Shown here: in pieces, positions 9,817 to 21,803 of the stretch
Numbering within the stretch: the first letter of the stretch is position 1
Layout: every line of letters begins with the position of its first letter
From: Pseudomonas arsenicoxydans
GTDB lineage: Bacteria > Pseudomonadota > Gammaproteobacteria > Pseudomonadales > Pseudomonadaceae
Length of the DNA stretch: 64,000 nt
Assembly: GCF_900103875.1 (NCBI RefSeq)
Contig: NZ_LT629705.1
Span: forward strand, 124,001-188,000
Reading direction: 5' to 3'
Notes under the pieces: generated by a model
What the model was told of the DNA's origin: nothing
The model's database searches: none
Seen by the model: the letters and a program-made list of their open reading frames with translations, nothing else
Program-made: the position numbers and the translations under genes

Positions 9817-10734
9817 TCATTCTGACCGAATCAGTCGACGTGGCGCGATGCGCCCGTCTTCGCTCACTTCACCGATACCGATGAAGCGACCATTGTGATC
9901 CTGTACCCGTACCATGCCGAACTTCGGTGCATCGGGGGCACGTACCGGTTGGCCGTTGAGCCAGTAGAACGTGCTGTGCTCCGAGAACTGCAATAGCGGC
10001 CAATCCAGCAGGCCGCTGTCCGATGGCATCAGGAAGCGGTCGACCGCTTCGTTGCCGCCTTCGGTGTGTACGGCTTCCAACTCTTCAAGCGTGACTGTCT
10101 GTGCCAGCGTGAAAGGCCCGGCCTGGGTACGTCGCAATTCAGCCACGTAAGCGCCACAACCGAGTTGCTCACCGATATCCTCCACCAGGGTGCGAATATA
10201 GGTGCCTTTGCTGCAATCCACCGCAAGCCGCGCAGTATCACCCTCAAAGGCCAGCAATTCCAAGCGCGCAATAGTAACAGAACGCGGTTCGCGCTCCACT
10301 ACTTCGCCTGCACGGGCCAGTTTGTACAAAGGCTGGCCATCACGCTTGAGTGCCGAGTACATCGGCGGTATCTGACTGATTTGCCCACGAAATTTCGGCA
10401 GCACAGCTTCGACATCGGCGCGACCAACGGTCACCGGACGTTCCTGCAAAACTTCACCCTCGGCATCCGCCGTGGTGGTGGTCTTGCCCAGTTGCGCCAG
10501 GGTTTCGTAACCCTTGTCCGAATCGAGCAGGTATTGCGAAAACTTGGTGGCCTCTCCGAAGCACAACGGCAACACGCCGGTGGCCAGCGGATCGAGACTG
10601 CCGGTATGTCCGGCCTTCTCGGCGTTCAGCAACCAGCGGACCTTCTGCAACGCGGCGTTGGAGGTAAACCCCAGCGGCTTGTCGAGCAGAATGATACCGC
10701 TGACATTACGACGGATACGTTTGACCTGAGCCAC
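9817..10734 (-). CDS. truB: TruB, tRNA pseudouridine-55 synthase
   Basis: Isomerises U55 in the T-loop of tRNAs. At 305 residues it carries the TruB catalytic motif [15 protein letters not shown] with the nucleophile at D48, then the RNA-binding [13 protein letters not shown] motif and a C-terminal PUA-like domain. It starts three bases after the rbfA stop, so it is part of the long nusA-infB-rbfA-truB unit. Confidence 0.97.
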   Translation of the reverse strand: MAQVKRIRRNVSGIILLDKPLGFTSNAALQKVRWLLNAEKAGHTGSLDPLATGVLPLCFGEATKFSQYLLDSDKGYETLAQLGKTTTTADAEGEVLQERPVTVGRADVEAVLPKFRGQISQIPPMYSALKRDGQPLYKLARAGEVVEREPRSVTIARLELLAFEGDTARLAVDCSKGTYIRTLVEDIGEQLGCGAYVAELRRTQAGPFTLAQTVTLEELEAVHTEGGNEAVDRFLMPSDSGLLDWPLLQFSEHSTFYWLNGQPVRAPDAPKFGMVRVQDHNGRFIGIGEVSEDGRIAPRRLIRSE

Positions 10735-10737
10735 CGA

Positions 10738-11139
10738 TTACTCCTTGGTGTCTTCGGCTTCAGCCGCAACCGGGTGCTGATTGTCTTCAGCCACCGCACG
10801 CTCGATCAGGGCCGACAGGTGCGCACCACGCACGACGCTTTCGTCGTAGTGGAAGTGCAACTGAGGAACGCTGCGCAACTTCATTTCGCGGGCCAACTGC
10901 ATACGCAGGAAACCGGCGGCGGAGTTGAGCACCTTGATGCTTTGCGCGATGTCTTCGGCGTTGTCCTGCCCCATCACAGTGATGAAGATCTTGGCGTGAC
11001 CGACGTCACGGCTGACTTCAACAGCGGTAATGGTGACCAGGCCGACGCGCGGGTCTTTGACTTCACGACGGATCAGCTGTGCCAGCTCACGCTGCATCTG
11101 ATCGCCGATACGTTGGGTACGGCTGTATTCTTTTGCCAT
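10738..11139 (-). CDS. rbfA: RbfA, ribosome-binding factor A
   Basis: A 133-residue KH-fold protein needed for late maturation of the 30S subunit and for cold adaptation. It shows the family start ([27 protein letters not shown]) and the [26 protein letters not shown] region. The final 20 residues are acidic and probably disordered. It sits between infB and truB, as in most gammaproteobacteria. Confidence 0.97.
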   Translation of the reverse strand: MAKEYSRTQRIGDQMQRELAQLIRREVKDPRVGLVTITAVEVSRDVGHAKIFITVMGQDNAEDIAQSIKVLNSAAGFLRMQLAREMKLRSVPQLHFHYDESVVRGAHLSALIERAVAEDNQHPVAAEAEDTKE

Positions 11140-11190
11140 GTCTTGTTACCTGTTACTGCCCCACGGCGAAACCCGAAGGGTCTGAAAGCG

Positions 11191-11229
11191 GCAAACGCCC
11201 GGCCTGACAAAAGCCAGACCGGGCGTTGC
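11191..11229 (-). other. hairpin between infB and rbfA
   Basis: AACGCCCGG...CCGGGCGTT forms a strong stem, with further CCTG/CCAG pairing and a short loop. On the minus strand it is followed by only three T, so termination would be partial at best. It may tune rbfA-truB expression or mark RNA processing. Confidence 0.4.
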
Positions 11230-11298
11230 GTTTAGAGTCCTGACGCTGTGCCGCGCATCTGCATGCAGCGGCTCATCGTGGCCCTTGAAGTGCGCGAG

Positions 11299-13827
11299 TT
11301 AGAGGCTGCGAGCAACCTGAACCTTCTCGAAGACTTCGATCTTGTCACCGACTTTGACGTCGTTGTAGCTCTTCACGCCGATACCGCATTCCATGCCGGC
11401 ACGCACTTCGGAAGCGTCATCCTTGAAGCGGCGCAGGGATTCCAGCTCGCCTTCGAAGATAACGATGTCTTCACGCAGTACACGGATTGGACGGTTACGG
11501 TGAACAACACCTTCAATAACCATGCAACCGGCGATCGCGCCAAACTTCGGCGAACGGAACACGTCACGCACTTCAGCGGTACCCAGGATGTTCTCGCGAA
11601 CATCACTGCCCAGCATACCGGTGAGGGCTTTCTTGACGTCTTCGATGATGTCGTAGATCACGTTGTAGTAACGCATATCCAGACCTTCCTGCTCGACGAT
11701 CTTGCGAGCGCCAGCATCGGCACGCACGTTGAAGCCAAACAGTACAGCGTTGGAGGCCAGTGCCAGGTTGGCGTCGGACTCGGTGATACCACCGACACCG
11801 CCACCGACAACACGCACTTGCACTTCGTCGTTACCCAGGCCGTTCAAGGCACCGTTCAACGCTTCCAGCGAACCACGGACGTCGGATTTGAGGACGATGT
11901 TGAGCGTCTTCTTCTCTGCCTGACCCATGTTTTCGAAGATGTTTTCCAGCTTGCCGGCGTGAGCGCGAGCCAGTTTGACTTCGCGGAACTTGCCTTGACG
12001 GAACAGAGCCACTTCACGGGCTTTCTTCTCGTCCGACAGCACGCTCATCTCGTCGCCAGCGTCCGGGGTACCGTCCAGGCCGAGGATCTCGACAGGGATG
12101 GAAGGACCGGCTTCCTTGATTGGCTTGCCGTTCTCGTCGAGCATGGCACGTACACGGCCATAGTTCGAACCGACCAGCACCATGTCGCCTTGGCGCAGGG
12201 TACCGTCTTGAACCAGAACGGTTGCAACCGGGCCACGACCTTTGTCGAGACGCGATTCAACCACGACGCCACGGCCAGGAGCCGAAGGTGTCGCTTTCAG
12301 TTCCAGAACTTCAGCTTGCAGCAGGACAGCTTCGAGCAACTCGTCCACGCCAGTACCGACTTTCGCCGAAACCGATACGAACGGGGTGTCGCCGCCCCAC
12401 TCTTCCGAAGTCACGCCGTGAACCGACAGCTCGCTACGGATGCGATCGAGATCAGCGCCCGGCTTGTCGATTTTGTTCACTGCAACAACCAGTGGAACAC
12501 CGGCAGCCTTGGCGTGCTGGACCGCTTCAATGGTCTGCGGCATTACGCCGTCGTCCGCTGCAACGACCAGGATCACGATGTCAGTCGCCTTGGCACCACG
12601 GGCACGCATTGCGGTAAACGCGGCGTGACCAGGGGTGTCGAGGAAGGTGACCATGCCGCGTTCGGTTTCAACGTGGTACGCACCGATGTGCTGGGTGATA
12701 CCGCCGGCTTCGCCAGCAGCTACCTTGGCACGACGGATATAGTCGAGCAGCGACGTCTTACCGTGGTCAACGTGGCCCATTACGGTCACGACTGGCGCAC
12801 GGGAGAACGTCTCACCTTCAAACTTCAGGGACTCGGCCAGGGAATCTTCCAGGGCGGTGTCGCTGACCAGGGTCACTTTGTGGCCCAGTTCTTCGGCTAC
12901 CAGTTGAGCAGTTTCCTGATCAAGCACCTGGTTGATGGTCGCTGGAGTACCCAGTTTGAACATGAACTTGATGATTTCAGCAGCCTTGACCGACATCTGA
13001 TTGGCGAGATCGCCAACAGTGATGGTCTCGCCGATCTGCACATCACGCACGACAGGGCCGGTTGGGCTCTGGAAACCGTGGGCGTTGCGTTTCTTCAGCT
13101 TGGCCTTGCCGCGACCACCACGACGGAAGCCATCGCTTTCTTCGTCGGTGGTACGTGGAGCAACACGCGGAGCAGGCGCTTTTTCCTTGACCGAAGCACG
13201 ATGCGGAGCGTTTTTGCGCTCACCATCGCCACTGCCACGACGATTGTTATCGTCGGCACGTGGTTTGTCCGGACGGCGCTGTTCGTTCTGCTTGTTGCGA
13301 ACGTCGGCAGACGGCGCTGGAGCAGCAGCCACAACCGGAGCGCTTTCACGTACTGGTTCAGCCACTGCAGCAGGAGCTGCAACAGCGTCATTAGTAGCGG
13401 ATTGCGCAGCAGCAGGCTGGCGACGCGCTTCTTCTTCGGCGCGACGCTTGGCTTCTTCTTCAGCCTTCTGACGTGCAGCATTTTCTACTGCGCGACGTTC
13501 TTCCAGTTCGCGTTTGCGCTCGGCTTCGATTTCTTCCGGGCTGCGCTGTACGAAAACTTTCTTTTTACGCACTTCAACACTGATGCTTTTGCTGCCAGCA
13601 ACACGCAGGGTGCTGGTGGTTTTACGCTGCAGTGTAATCTTGCGTGGTTCTTCCACTTTCGCCTTGTGGCTGCTTTTCAAGTGAGTCAGCAAAGATTGCT
13701 TCTCACTGTCAGTCACATGTTCTTCGGCGGCGGTGTGCGGCAGACCTGCCTCACGCATCTGCTGCAACAGGCGCTCTACCGGTGTTTTGACCTCATCGGC
13801 CAGTTGTTTCACCGTGACTTGCGTCAT
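11299..13827 (-). CDS. infB: InfB, translation initiation factor IF-2
   Basis: The GTPase that delivers initiator tRNA to the 30S subunit and promotes subunit joining. Its 842 residues comprise the IF2 N-terminal domain (about 1-50), a long charged Ala/Glu/Arg-rich linker (roughly 90-240), and a second N-terminal module. The G domain follows, with G1 [10 protein letters not shown]3 DTPGHAAF and G4 NKID, then the beta-barrels and C-terminal fMet-tRNA-binding domain ending [12 protein letters not shown]. It lies 27 bases after nusA. Alternative internal starts known in E. coli were not examined. Confidence 0.98.
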   Translation of the reverse strand: MTQVTVKQLADEVKTPVERLLQQMREAGLPHTAAEEHVTDSEKQSLLTHLKSSHKAKVEEPRKITLQRKTTSTLRVAGSKSISVEVRKKKVFVQRSPEEIEAERKRELEERRAVENAARQKAEEEAKRRAEEEARRQPAAAQSATNDAVAAPAAVAEPVRESAPVVAAAPAPSADVRNKQNEQRRPDKPRADDNNRRGSGDGERKNAPHRASVKEKAPAPRVAPRTTDEESDGFRRGGRGKAKLKKRNAHGFQSPTGPVVRDVQIGETITVGDLANQMSVKAAEIIKFMFKLGTPATINQVLDQETAQLVAEELGHKVTLVSDTALEDSLAESLKFEGETFSRAPVVTVMGHVDHGKTSLLDYIRRAKVAAGEAGGITQHIGAYHVETERGMVTFLDTPGHAAFTAMRARGAKATDIVILVVAADDGVMPQTIEAVQHAKAAGVPLVVAVNKIDKPGADLDRIRSELSVHGVTSEEWGGDTPFVSVSAKVGTGVDELLEAVLLQAEVLELKATPSAPGRGVVVESRLDKGRGPVATVLVQDGTLRQGDMVLVGSNYGRVRAMLDENGKPIKEAGPSIPVEILGLDGTPDAGDEMSVLSDEKKAREVALFRQGKFREVKLARAHAGKLENIFENMGQAEKKTLNIVLKSDVRGSLEALNGALNGLGNDEVQVRVVGGGVGGITESDANLALASNAVLFGFNVRADAGARKIVEQEGLDMRYYNVIYDIIEDVKKALTGMLGSDVRENILGTAEVRDVFRSPKFGAIAGCMVIEGVVHRNRPIRVLREDIVIFEGELESLRRFKDDASEVRAGMECGIGVKSYNDVKVGDKIEVFEKVQVARSL

Positions 13828-13854
13828 GCACTTCTCTCCTCAGGCCGCGCCTAA

Positions 13855-15336
13855 TTACTCGAACCAGTGGGCTCGGGCGGCCATGATCAACTTGCCGGCA
13901 CGATCATCGTCAATGCCGTCGATGTCGAGCAGATCGTCAATAGACTGCTCGGCCAGGTCTTCGCGGGTAATTACGCCGCGCACCGCCAGTTCCATCGCCA
14001 AATCCTTGTCCATACCCTCAAGCGAGAGCAGGTCTTCGGCCGGATGGGCGTCTGCCAGCTTTTCCTCAGTAGCGATGGCTTTGGTCAACAAACGATCCTT
14101 GGCGCGAGCGCGAAGCTCGTTGACGGTTTCTTCGTCAAAGCCGTCGATGTTGAGCATTTCTTCCAACGGTACGTAGGCAATCTCTTCCAGGCTGGTGAAG
14201 CCTTCATCTACCAGCACCTGTGCCAGGTCTTCATCGACTTCCAGCTCGTCAATGAAATTGCGCAGGATGTCGCCGGTTTCTGCTTGCTGCTTAGCCTGGA
14301 TGTCCGATTCGGTCATCACGTTCAGGGTCCAGCCAGTCAATTGGCTAGCCAGACGCACGTTCTGACCACCACGACCAATGGCCTGAGCCAGATTGTCTGC
14401 GCCAACGGCGATGTCCATTGCATGGGCATCTTCGTCAACGATAATTGCCGCCACTTCAGCCGGCGACATTGCATTGATCACGAACTGAGCAGGGTTGTCG
14501 TCCCACAGGACGATGTCCACACGCTCACCGCCCAACTCACCCGACACTGCCTGGACGCGCGAACCGCGCATACCGATGCAAGCGCCTTGCGGGTCAATGC
14601 GTTTGTCCTTGGAGCGGACCGCGATCTTGGCGCGCGAACCCGGATCACGGGACGCAGCCATTACTTCGATCAGGCCTTCAGCAATTTCCGGCACTTCGAT
14701 GCGGAACAACTCGATCAGCATTTCCGGCGCGGTACGCGACAGGATCAGCTGCGGGCCGCGGTTCTCGGTGCGGATTTCCTTGAGCAGCGCACGCAAACGC
14801 ACGCCAACCCGGAAAGTTTCGCGAGAGATGATGTCTTCACGAGCCAGCAACGCTTCAGCGTTGTTGCCCAGATCGACGATCACGTTGTCGCGGGTGACTT
14901 TTTTCACGGTGCCGGAGATGATTTCCCCCAGGCGCTCGCGATAGGCATCAACGACTTGAGCGCGCTCGGCTTCGCGCACTTTCTGCACGATAACTTGCTT
15001 GGCAGTCTGTGCAGCGATGCGACCGAACTCGATGGATTCGATTTTTTCTTCGACTACATCACCAACCTTGGCACCAGGATGCGTTTCTGCAACCTTGCTC
15101 GGCCAGGTTTCGATGGCCGGATCGTCCAGGTCTGCTTCTTCGACGACCGTCCAGCGACGGAAAGTCTCGTAAGCGCCGGTGTGGCGATTGATTTCCACAC
15201 GCAGATCGACTTCGTCCTCAAAACGCTTTTTGGTAGCAGTGGCCAGAGCCAGCTCCAGCGCTTCAAAAATTACGTTTGCCGGTACGCCCTTTTCATTGGA
15301 TACCGACTCAACAACCAGCAGTACTTCTTTGCTCAT
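13855..15336 (-). CDS. nusA: NusA, transcription elongation, termination and antitermination factor
   Basis: Binds RNA polymerase and RNA to modulate pausing, termination and antitermination. I start at [17 protein letters not shown], which has GAGGCG ahead and gives the 493 residues expected for Pseudomonas. The N-terminal polymerase-binding domain is followed by S1 ([23 protein letters not shown]), KH1/KH2 ([36 protein letters not shown]) and two C-terminal acidic repeats. It is the second protein gene of the rimP-nusA-infB operon. Confidence 0.98.
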   Translation of the reverse strand: MSKEVLLVVESVSNEKGVPANVIFEALELALATATKKRFEDEVDLRVEINRHTGAYETFRRWTVVEEADLDDPAIETWPSKVAETHPGAKVGDVVEEKIESIEFGRIAAQTAKQVIVQKVREAERAQVVDAYRERLGEIISGTVKKVTRDNVIVDLGNNAEALLAREDIISRETFRVGVRLRALLKEIRTENRGPQLILSRTAPEMLIELFRIEVPEIAEGLIEVMAASRDPGSRAKIAVRSKDKRIDPQGACIGMRGSRVQAVSGELGGERVDIVLWDDNPAQFVINAMSPAEVAAIIVDEDAHAMDIAVGADNLAQAIGRGGQNVRLASQLTGWTLNVMTESDIQAKQQAETGDILRNFIDELEVDEDLAQVLVDEGFTSLEEIAYVPLEEMLNIDGFDEETVNELRARAKDRLLTKAIATEEKLADAHPAEDLLSLEGMDKDLAMELAVRGVITREDLAEQSIDDLLDIDGIDDDRAGKLIMAARAHWFE

Positions 15337-15383
15337 CGTACGCCTCGCCTTTCGCAAGCCATTGGATCCGCGGGATCCGCGTC

Positions 15384-15842
15384 TCAGTCAAAACTGGGAA
15401 TAATGTTGGCCTTGTCGATCATATCGATCGGCAACAGGAACTCGTGGTCTTCTACCTGCACCACGACGTCCTGCTCTTCTACACCGCGCAGAAGGCCCTG
15501 AAAGTTGCGTCGTCCTTCAAAGGGCGAGCGCAGCTTGATCTTCACTTGTTCACCGGCAAATTTTGCAAACTGCTCAATAGTGAACAGCGGGCGTTCCATG
15601 CCAGGCGAGGAAACTTCAAGGGTGTATTCAACGGCGATTGGATCTTCAACATCCAGGACACCGCTGATCTGACGGCTGACGATGGCACAATCGTCCACCA
15701 GCACGCCGCCTTCTTTATCAATATAAACGCGCAACATTGAGTGGCGACCTTGAGCCGAAAACTCAATACCCCAGCATTCATAGCCTAGGGCCACGACCAC
15801 CGGGGCCAACAAGGCCTGCAACTCTTCTAGCTTGCTCGACAC
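15384..15842 (-). CDS. rimP: RimP, 30S ribosome maturation factor
   Basis: Binds the pre-30S particle and assists assembly. I start at the GTG giving [12 protein letters not shown] (152 residues, the length known for Pseudomonas RimP) because GAGGGGG lies eight bases ahead. An in-frame ATG six codons earlier has no ribosome site. The two-domain fold is recognisable from [38 protein letters not shown] and [16 protein letters not shown]. First gene of the nusA-infB operon. Confidence 0.95.
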   Translation of the reverse strand: MSSKLEELQALLAPVVVALGYECWGIEFSAQGRHSMLRVYIDKEGGVLVDDCAIVSRQISGVLDVEDPIAVEYTLEVSSPGMERPLFTIEQFAKFAGEQVKIKLRSPFEGRRNFQGLLRGVEEQDVVVQVEDHEFLLPIDMIDKANIIPSFD

Positions 15843-15883
15843 CTGAACCCCCTCGTGCATGTATGTGCATGCTATGCAAAATA

Positions 15884-15906
15884 AAAAAATGGGCGAAACG
15901 CCCATC
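15884..15906 (-). terminator. terminator just upstream of rimP
   Basis: GGATGGGCG-TTT-CGCCCAT then seven T on the minus strand. It lies in the leader of rimP, so it either closes the preceding tRNA transcript or acts as a leader attenuator of the nusA operon. Confidence 0.65.
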
Positions 15907-15950
15907 CTTGAAACGCCGTCGAACAGCGGCGTAGAAAGTGTCCAGCTAAC

Positions 15951-15973
15951 AAAAAGCCCCTTAAAAGGGGCTC
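15951..15973 (-). terminator. terminator of tRNA-fMet
   Basis: GAGCCCCTTTTAAGGGGCTTTTTG on the minus strand is a compact GC stem with a T-run, starting about eight bases past the CCA end of the initiator tRNA. Confidence 0.8.
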
Positions 15974-15980
15974 CTTAAAC

Positions 15981-16057
<77 letters not shown>

Positions 16058-16120
16058 ACAAAGCTGGGGCGGAAGTATACGACCGATCCCTGACAGGGTC
16101 AATGTAACCTTCCACCTACA

Positions 16121-16142
16121 AGAAAGCCCGCAACAGCGGGCT
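16121..16142 (-). terminator. terminator of tRNA-Leu
   Basis: GAGCCCGCTGTTGCGGGCTTTCTTG on the minus strand forms a 7-bp GC stem with a T-rich tail, about eleven bases past the tRNA-Leu 3' end. Confidence 0.7.
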
Positions 16143-16153
16143 CTCCTGATAAT

Positions 16154-16239
16154 TGGTACCGAGAAGGGGACTCGAACCCCTACACCCTATGGGCACAACC
16201 ACCTCAAGGTTGCGTGTCTACCAATTCCACCACCTCGGC
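16154..16239 (-). tRNA. tRNA-Leu (anticodon GAG)
   Basis: An 86-base class II tRNA with encoded CCA. Acceptor GCCGAGG/TCTCGGT, anticodon loop CTTGAGG, variable arm GTGCCCATAGGGTGT, T-arm with GTTCGAGTCCC. It lies between secG and the initiator tRNA. Confidence 0.95.
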
Positions 16240-16262
16240 AATACTACGTTTTGAAACTCTTC

Positions 16263-16649
16263 TTACTTCTGCTCTTGAGCTGGAGGCACGTCAGTCGCTG
16301 GAGTAGCCGACTTTTGCTCTTGAAGCACCGGGACATCATCAGAAGCCGGTTGTTGCTGCTTTGGAACTTCCAACACTGCTGGGTTTGGCAAACCTACTTG
16401 AGTCAGCTGGTGAGCTTTCTCTTTAGCAAAGTAACCTAACCCTAAGCTGGTTATGAAGAAACCGGCGGCAAGTATAGCAGTAAACTTACTAAGAAAGGTA
16501 GAGGAACCTTGGCTTCCGAACACAGTATTTGAAGCACCTGCTCCGAAAGACGCGCCAGCATCCGCACCTTTACCCTGCTGCAGCAATACCAGAGCAACTA
16601 CGCCCAATGCACCCAGCAGATGAAAAACGACTACGACTGTTTCCAGCAT
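16263..16649 (-). CDS. secG: SecG, preprotein translocase subunit
   Basis: A membrane subunit of SecYEG that aids protein export. The start at [16 protein letters not shown] gives 128 residues. The first membrane helix (2-20), the conserved [25 protein letters not shown] loop and the second helix (about 52-74) are intact. The C-terminal tail is longer than in E. coli and low in complexity, with two similar stretches ending LQEQK and AQEQK. It follows tpiA by four bases and precedes tRNA-Leu. Confidence 0.96.
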   Translation of the reverse strand: MLETVVVVFHLLGALGVVALVLLQQGKGADAGASFGAGASNTVFGSQGSSTFLSKFTAILAAGFFITSLGLGYFAKEKAHQLTQVGLPNPAVLEVPKQQQPASDDVPVLQEQKSATPATDVPPAQEQK

Positions 16650-16653
16650 TTTT

Positions 16654-17409
16654 TCAGTTTCCCGCGGCGCGACAAATCGCACCGAACTCATCTGCATTCA
16701 GGGAAGCTCCACCAATGAGCCCCCCATCGATATCCGGCATGCCGAACAGTTCGACCGCATTGGCCGCCTTCACGCTGCCGCCGTATAGAAGTCGCACACC
16801 TTGTGCGATTTCAGAATTCTCTGCCGCCAACTGAGCGCGAATGGCTGCGTGCACATCCTGCGCCTGTTGCGGCGAAGCAGTCAGCCCGGTGCCAATGGCC
16901 CAGACCGGCTCGTAAGCAATTACTGCATTGGCAAAGGCACCTACACCCAGCTCCTCTATGATACTGCCAAGCTGACGCCCGACAACCTCAAGAGTTTTCC
17001 CGGCTTCACGCTGCTCAAGGGTTTCCCCTATGCACAACACCGGAATCAAGCCACATGCCTGTGCCGCTGCGAACTTGCGATTCAGCATGCCGTCCTGCTC
17101 GCCCATAATCTGGCGGCGCTCGGAATGCCCAACAAGTACCAGGGAACACCCTGCATCCACCAACTGACTCGGTGCAACTTCACCGGTCAACGCACCTTGC
17201 ATGGATTCCACCGCAGAGTTCTGCGCGCCGACCGAAATCGACTGACCTTTCAAACCATCAATCACTTGATTGATATGCAAGCAAGGCGGGAATACCGCTA
17301 CATCAACACCGCTCGGCAAGGCCAGATGACGAAGGCCATTGATCAGCTCAGCGACGCTGGCGCGGGTACCGTGCATCTTCCAGTTACCAGCTACCATAGG
17401 GCGACGCAT
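16654..17409 (-). CDS. tpiA: TpiA, triosephosphate isomerase
   Basis: Interconverts dihydroxyacetone phosphate and glyceraldehyde 3-phosphate. Its 251 residues include catalytic K11 (AGNWKMHG), His in VLVGHSERR and Glu in [11 protein letters not shown], plus the phosphate-binding loop [11 protein letters not shown]. It is followed immediately by secG, an arrangement typical of gammaproteobacteria. Confidence 0.98.
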   Translation of the reverse strand: MRRPMVAGNWKMHGTRASVAELINGLRHLALPSGVDVAVFPPCLHINQVIDGLKGQSISVGAQNSAVESMQGALTGEVAPSQLVDAGCSLVLVGHSERRQIMGEQDGMLNRKFAAAQACGLIPVLCIGETLEQREAGKTLEVVGRQLGSIIEELGVGAFANAVIAYEPVWAIGTGLTASPQQAQDVHAAIRAQLAAENSEIAQGVRLLYGGSVKAANAVELFGMPDIDGGLIGGASLNADEFGAICRAAGN

Positions 17410-17475
17410 GCTGTACCTCGTCGGTCAAAGTGGGCGCAGATGTTACCCAACACAATCATGGCTGGCAAGCCGAAT

Positions 17476-18813
17476 TCAGGCAGAAACTTCAGTAACCAGT
17501 TTTGCCAGCTCTTCGGCGTAACCACGAACCAGTGTTTCGTCCTCGCCTTCGACCATCACCCGCACCAGTGGCTCCGTCCCGGACTTGCGCAACAGCACAC
17601 GCCCGCGACCCGCCATCGCCTGGGTGACACGATCACTGGCTTCCTTGACCGCAGGATGGTCGAGCGGGCTCGCACCCCCGCCGAACCGGACATTGATCAG
17701 CACCTGAGGGCACTTACGCAGCGCTTGACGAGACTGAGCGAGACCTTCTGCACGAGACTTCAGCGCCATCAGAACTTGCAATGCAGCGATGATCGCATCA
17801 CCCGTCGTGGTGTGATTGAAGCAGACGATATGACCCGAGTTCTCACCGCCGACCAGCCAATTACGCTCCAGCAAGTCAGCGATTACATAACGGTCGCCGA
17901 CGTTGGCGCGCACAAAAGGAATCGACAGGTCAGCCAGGGCAAGCTCCAGCCCCAGGTTACTCATCAACGTACCGACTACGCCGCCTTGCAGCTTGTTACG
18001 TTCATGCAGATCGCGGGCGATGATGTACAGCAACTCATCACCATCAACAACGGCACCCGTGTGATCGACCATCAAGACACGATCACCATCACCGTCGAAG
18101 GCGATACCCAGATCGGCATGCTCGGCCAATACGGCAGCCTGCAATTGGCCCATATGGGTCGAGCCGCAATTTTCATTGATGTTCAGGCCATTAGGCTGAG
18201 CGGACAGCACAACGACTTCGGCACCCAACTCACGGAACACACTCGGTGCAACCTTGTAGGTCGCACCGTGGGCGCAGTCGACCACGATTTTCAGGCCAGC
18301 GAAGCTGGTGCCGGTCGGGACGCTGCTTTTGCAGAACTCGATGTAGCGACCAGAGGCATCGTTGATTCGCGACACTTTACCGATCTTGCTCGACTCAACC
18401 ACGGTCATCGGGGTATCGAGCAATTCTTCGATCATCAACTCGACTTCATCCGGCAGCTTGGTGCCTTTGCCAGAGAAGAACTTGATACCGTTGTCATCAT
18501 GAGGATTGTGCGAGGCACTGATCACGATACCGGCTTCAGCATGGAAGGTACGTGTCAGGTATGCGATCGCCGGAGTCGGCATCGGACCCAGCAACATCAC
18601 ATCAGCACCTGCCGAAGTCAGACCGGCCTCGAGCGCGGACTCAAACATATAACCGGAAATCCGGGTGTCCTTGCCGACAAGCACCTTGCAGGCACCCATC
18701 TTGCGGAACGCCATGCCCGCAGCCCAGCCGAGCTTGAGCATGAAGTCAGGAGTAATCGGGTATTCGCCGACCCGACCACGGATACCGTCGGTGCCAAAGT
18801 ATTTTTTGCTCAT
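17476..18813 (-). CDS. glmM: GlmM, phosphoglucosamine mutase
   Basis: Converts glucosamine 6-phosphate to the 1-phosphate on the way to UDP-GlcNAc. It has 445 residues. The catalytic phosphoserine is S101 in [13 protein letters not shown], the metal-binding loop is FDGDGDR, and the sugar-binding loop GGENSGH and phosphate-binding loop [12 protein letters not shown] are present. Gene order ftsH-folP-glmM is the conserved one. Confidence 0.98.
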   Translation of the reverse strand: MSKKYFGTDGIRGRVGEYPITPDFMLKLGWAAGMAFRKMGACKVLVGKDTRISGYMFESALEAGLTSAGADVMLLGPMPTPAIAYLTRTFHAEAGIVISASHNPHDDNGIKFFSGKGTKLPDEVELMIEELLDTPMTVVESSKIGKVSRINDASGRYIEFCKSSVPTGTSFAGLKIVVDCAHGATYKVAPSVFRELGAEVVVLSAQPNGLNINENCGSTHMGQLQAAVLAEHADLGIAFDGDGDRVLMVDHTGAVVDGDELLYIIARDLHERNKLQGGVVGTLMSNLGLELALADLSIPFVRANVGDRYVIADLLERNWLVGGENSGHIVCFNHTTTGDAIIAALQVLMALKSRAEGLAQSRQALRKCPQVLINVRFGGGASPLDHPAVKEASDRVTQAMAGRGRVLLRKSGTEPLVRVMVEGEDETLVRGYAEELAKLVTEVSA

Positions 18814-18829
18814 AAGTGCTCCATCATTC

Positions 18830-19681
18830 TTATTCGGCTGATTCCACTGCGGCGATCATCCGGACCACGTCCACTGTTTCGGCTACATCATGGACGCGCA
18901 ATATACGCGCACCCTTGGCCGAAGCCAGCGCCGCGAGCGCCAGACCACCATACAGGCGTTCTCCAACCGGGCGATTCAAGGCCAGGCCTATCATGCTCTT
19001 TCGCGAAACCCCGACCAACAGGGGCCGCCCCAAGGCATGCAGGGCTTCCATATGTTTGAACAAACTCAGATTGTGCTGCAACGTTTTCGCGAACCCAAAA
19101 CCTGGATCAAGAATAATCCGCTCGGCCGGAATGCCCACTGCAGCGCACTGGGCCATGCGTTCAGCGAGAAACTCGCCGACCTCCCGGGTGACATCCAGGT
19201 AGTGCGGATCGTTCTGCATGTCGCCAGGCTCACCGAGCATATGCATCAGGCAGACTGGTAGCCCGGTGGCGGCGGCCGCATCCAGGGCGCCGTCTCGACG
19301 CAGCGACCGCACGTCATTGATCAAGCCCGCTCCCAGCCGCGCCGTTTCGCGCATGACCGCTGGCGTGGACGTATCGACCGAAATAATCACGTCCAGTTCA
19401 CGACTGATGCGCTCAACGACAGGCGCTACGCGCTCCAACTCCTCAAGCGGTGAAACAGCCCTTGCGCCAGGCCGTGTAGATTCGCCACCCACATCAATCA
19501 ACGTCGCGCCGGCCGCCACCATCGCTTCGGCATGACGCAGGGCCGTATCGAGCTGACTGTATCGGCCGCCATCGGAAAAGGAATCGGGGGTGACATTGAG
19601 AATGCCCATGACATGCGTCTGGGCCAAATCAAGAACCCGGTTGCCGCAAGGCAACCGGGTCGAGGACTGAACAGAAGTCAT
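18830..19681 (-). CDS. folP: FolP, dihydropteroate synthase
   Basis: Joins p-aminobenzoate to dihydropterin pyrophosphate in folate synthesis and is the target of sulfonamides. The 283-residue TIM barrel shows the two signatures [17 protein letters not shown] and [13 protein letters not shown], and the C-terminal [10 protein letters not shown] loop. It begins nine bases after the ftsH stop, so the two are probably cotranscribed. Confidence 0.97.
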   Translation of the reverse strand: MTSVQSSTRLPCGNRVLDLAQTHVMGILNVTPDSFSDGGRYSQLDTALRHAEAMVAAGATLIDVGGESTRPGARAVSPLEELERVAPVVERISRELDVIISVDTSTPAVMRETARLGAGLINDVRSLRRDGALDAAAATGLPVCLMHMLGEPGDMQNDPHYLDVTREVGEFLAERMAQCAAVGIPAERIILDPGFGFAKTLQHNLSLFKHMEALHALGRPLLVGVSRKSMIGLALNRPVGERLYGGLALAALASAKGARILRVHDVAETVDVVRMIAAVESAE

Positions 19682-19689
19682 TTCAAACC

Positions 19690-21609
19690 TTATACGTCAG
19701 CAGCCGGGCCGCCGATCGGTGTTTCCGGACGCGGATCCTGCACTGCCGGAGGTGTTCCGGAAGTACCGGTTCCACCCGACCAGTCACGAGGCTCACGCGG
19801 CGTACGACCAGCCATGATGTCGTCGATTTGATCAGCATCGATCGTTTCGTACTTCATCAGGGCATCGGCCATCGCATCGAGCTTGTCGCGGTTGTCCGTG
19901 AGGATCTGCTTGGCCGTGCCGTAGCACTGGTCAATGATGCTGCGCACTTCGGAGTCGATCAGCTTGGCCGTCTCACCAGAGAAGCTTGCACTCTGACCAC
20001 CGCCGCCGCGACCGAGGAACACTTCGCCCTCTTCTTCGGCGTACATCAAAGGACCGAGTTTTTCCGACAGGCCCCACTTGGTGACCATGTTCCGGGCAAT
20101 CTGGCTGGCTCGCATGATGTCGTTGGACGCGCCGGTGGTCACACCGTCGAAGCCCAAGGTCATTTCTTCAGCGATACGGCCACCGTACAGCGAGCAGATC
20201 TGGCTGATCAGCGCGCGCTTGGACAGGCTGTAGCGATCCTCTTCCGGCAGGAACATGGTCACACCCAGCGCACGACCGCGCGGGATGATCGAGACCTTGT
20301 AAACCGGATCGTGCTCAGGCACGACACGGCCCACAATGGCATGGCCTGCTTCGTGATAGGCGGTGTTCTGTTTTTCTTTCTCGGACATGACCATGGATTT
20401 GCGCTCGGCGCCCATCATGATCTTGTCCTTGGCCAGTTCGAACTCTTTCATTTCGACGATGCGCTTGCCGGTACGGGCCGCGAACAACGAAGCCTCGTTC
20501 ACCAGGTTAGCCAGGTCGGCGCCGGAGAAGCCAGGCGTACCACGAGCGATCACGGCCGGAGCGACGTCGTCACCCATTGGCACTTTGCGCATGTGAACCT
20601 TGAGAATCTGCTCACGACCACGAATATCCGGCAGACCGACCACAACCTGACGGTCGAAACGACCCGGACGCAGCAACGCAGGGTCCAGTACGTCCGGACG
20701 GTTGGTTGCGGCGATGACGATGATGCCGTCATTCATTTCAAAGCCGTCCATCTCTACCAGCAACTGGTTGAGAGTCTGCTCGCGCTCGTCGTGACCACCA
20801 CCCATGCCGGCACCACGATGGCGACCAACGGCGTCGATTTCATCGATGAAGATGATGCACGGTGCGTGCTTCTTGGCTTGCTCGAACATATCGCGAACGC
20901 GGCTGGCACCAACACCGACGAACATTTCGACGAAATCGGAACCGGAAATGGTGAAGAAAGGCACTTTGGCTTCGCCGGCAATCGCCTTGGCGAGCAAGGT
21001 CTTACCGGTACCTGGTGGGCCAACCATCAGTACGCCACGCGGAATGCGGCCGCCCAGACGCTGGAACTTGCCCGGATCACGCAGGAACTCAACCAGCTCG
21101 CCGACTTCTTCCTTGGCTTCATCGCAACCGGCAACGTCAGCCAGGGTGGTCTTCACCTGATCTTCAGAGAGCAGACGCGCCTTGCTCTTGCCGAAGCTCA
21201 TCGGCCCGCCCTTGCCACCGGCACCACCCTGCATCTGCCTCATGAAGAACATGAAGACGGCGATGATCACCAGGATCGGGAAGCTCGCGACCAGGAGTTG
21301 AGTCCAGATGCTTTGCTGCTCAGGCTGCTTACCTTCGACCACGACGTGGTTATCCACGAGGTCGCCGATCAGGCCGTTGTCCTGGATAGCAGGACGAATG
21401 GTCTTGAAGCTGTCGCCGTCGTTGCGTTTACCGGTAATCACATAGCCGTCAACGGCTACGCGCTCGACCTTGCCATCCTTGACCTGCTGGATGAAGTCGG
21501 AATAGTTGAGGGTCTGCGGCTCGTTAGGGCTGGAGAAGTTGTTCATCACCGTCACCAGGACAGCCGCGATGATCAACCACAGGATCAGATTCTTTGCCAT
21601 ATCGTTCAA
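19690..21609 (-). CDS. ftsH: FtsH, membrane ATP-dependent zinc metalloprotease
   Basis: A membrane-anchored AAA+ protease that degrades regulatory and misassembled membrane proteins. The first helix (about 8-24), a periplasmic domain and a second helix (about 105-122) precede Walker A GPPGTGKT (197-204), Walker [12 protein letters not shown], and the zinc motif HEAGH near residue 420. Two starts are possible: a TTG at 21609, seven bases after AGAGGG (used here, 639 residues), or ATG at 21600 (MAKNLILW), which lies 16 bases from that site. Confidence 0.97.
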   Translation of the reverse strand: MNDMAKNLILWLIIAAVLVTVMNNFSSPNEPQTLNYSDFIQQVKDGKVERVAVDGYVITGKRNDGDSFKTIRPAIQDNGLIGDLVDNHVVVEGKQPEQQSIWTQLLVASFPILVIIAVFMFFMRQMQGGAGGKGGPMSFGKSKARLLSEDQVKTTLADVAGCDEAKEEVGELVEFLRDPGKFQRLGGRIPRGVLMVGPPGTGKTLLAKAIAGEAKVPFFTISGSDFVEMFVGVGASRVRDMFEQAKKHAPCIIFIDEIDAVGRHRGAGMGGGHDEREQTLNQLLVEMDGFEMNDGIIVIAATNRPDVLDPALLRPGRFDRQVVVGLPDIRGREQILKVHMRKVPMGDDVAPAVIARGTPGFSGADLANLVNEASLFAARTGKRIVEMKEFELAKDKIMMGAERKSMVMSEKEKQNTAYHEAGHAIVGRVVPEHDPVYKVSIIPRGRALGVTMFLPEEDRYSLSKRALISQICSLYGGRIAEEMTLGFDGVTTGASNDIMRASQIARNMVTKWGLSEKLGPLMYAEEEGEVFLGRGGGGQSASFSGETAKLIDSEVRSIIDQCYGTAKQILTDNRDKLDAMADALMKYETIDADQIDDIMAGRTPREPRDWSGGTGTSGTPPAVQDPRPETPIGGPAADV

Positions 21610-21803
21610 TTAACTACCCTCTGAAGCAAGCTCCGCTAATGGCGCGTGCTTCGCATGATATTCACCGGCCTAACTTACTACATTACCTACGGCTCTGGCA
21701 GGCGCCGTCTGTAACCCTTTGTGAAACACTTTCTACACAATATTCGTTAAAGCTCACGGGGCGAAATACGAAAAACCTATCGCCCCGCCAAAAAAACCTC
21801 GTT

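Noticed and set aside
11248..13854. 868-codon plus-strand frame opposite infB
   Set aside because: Antisense shadow of infB; rich in His/Thr/Phe with no family motif and no ribosome site.
21770..21803. Terminator after rlmE
   Set aside because: The CGGGGCGA/TCGCCCCG arms are separated by a long loop and lack a T-run on the rlmE strand, so the evidence is too weak.
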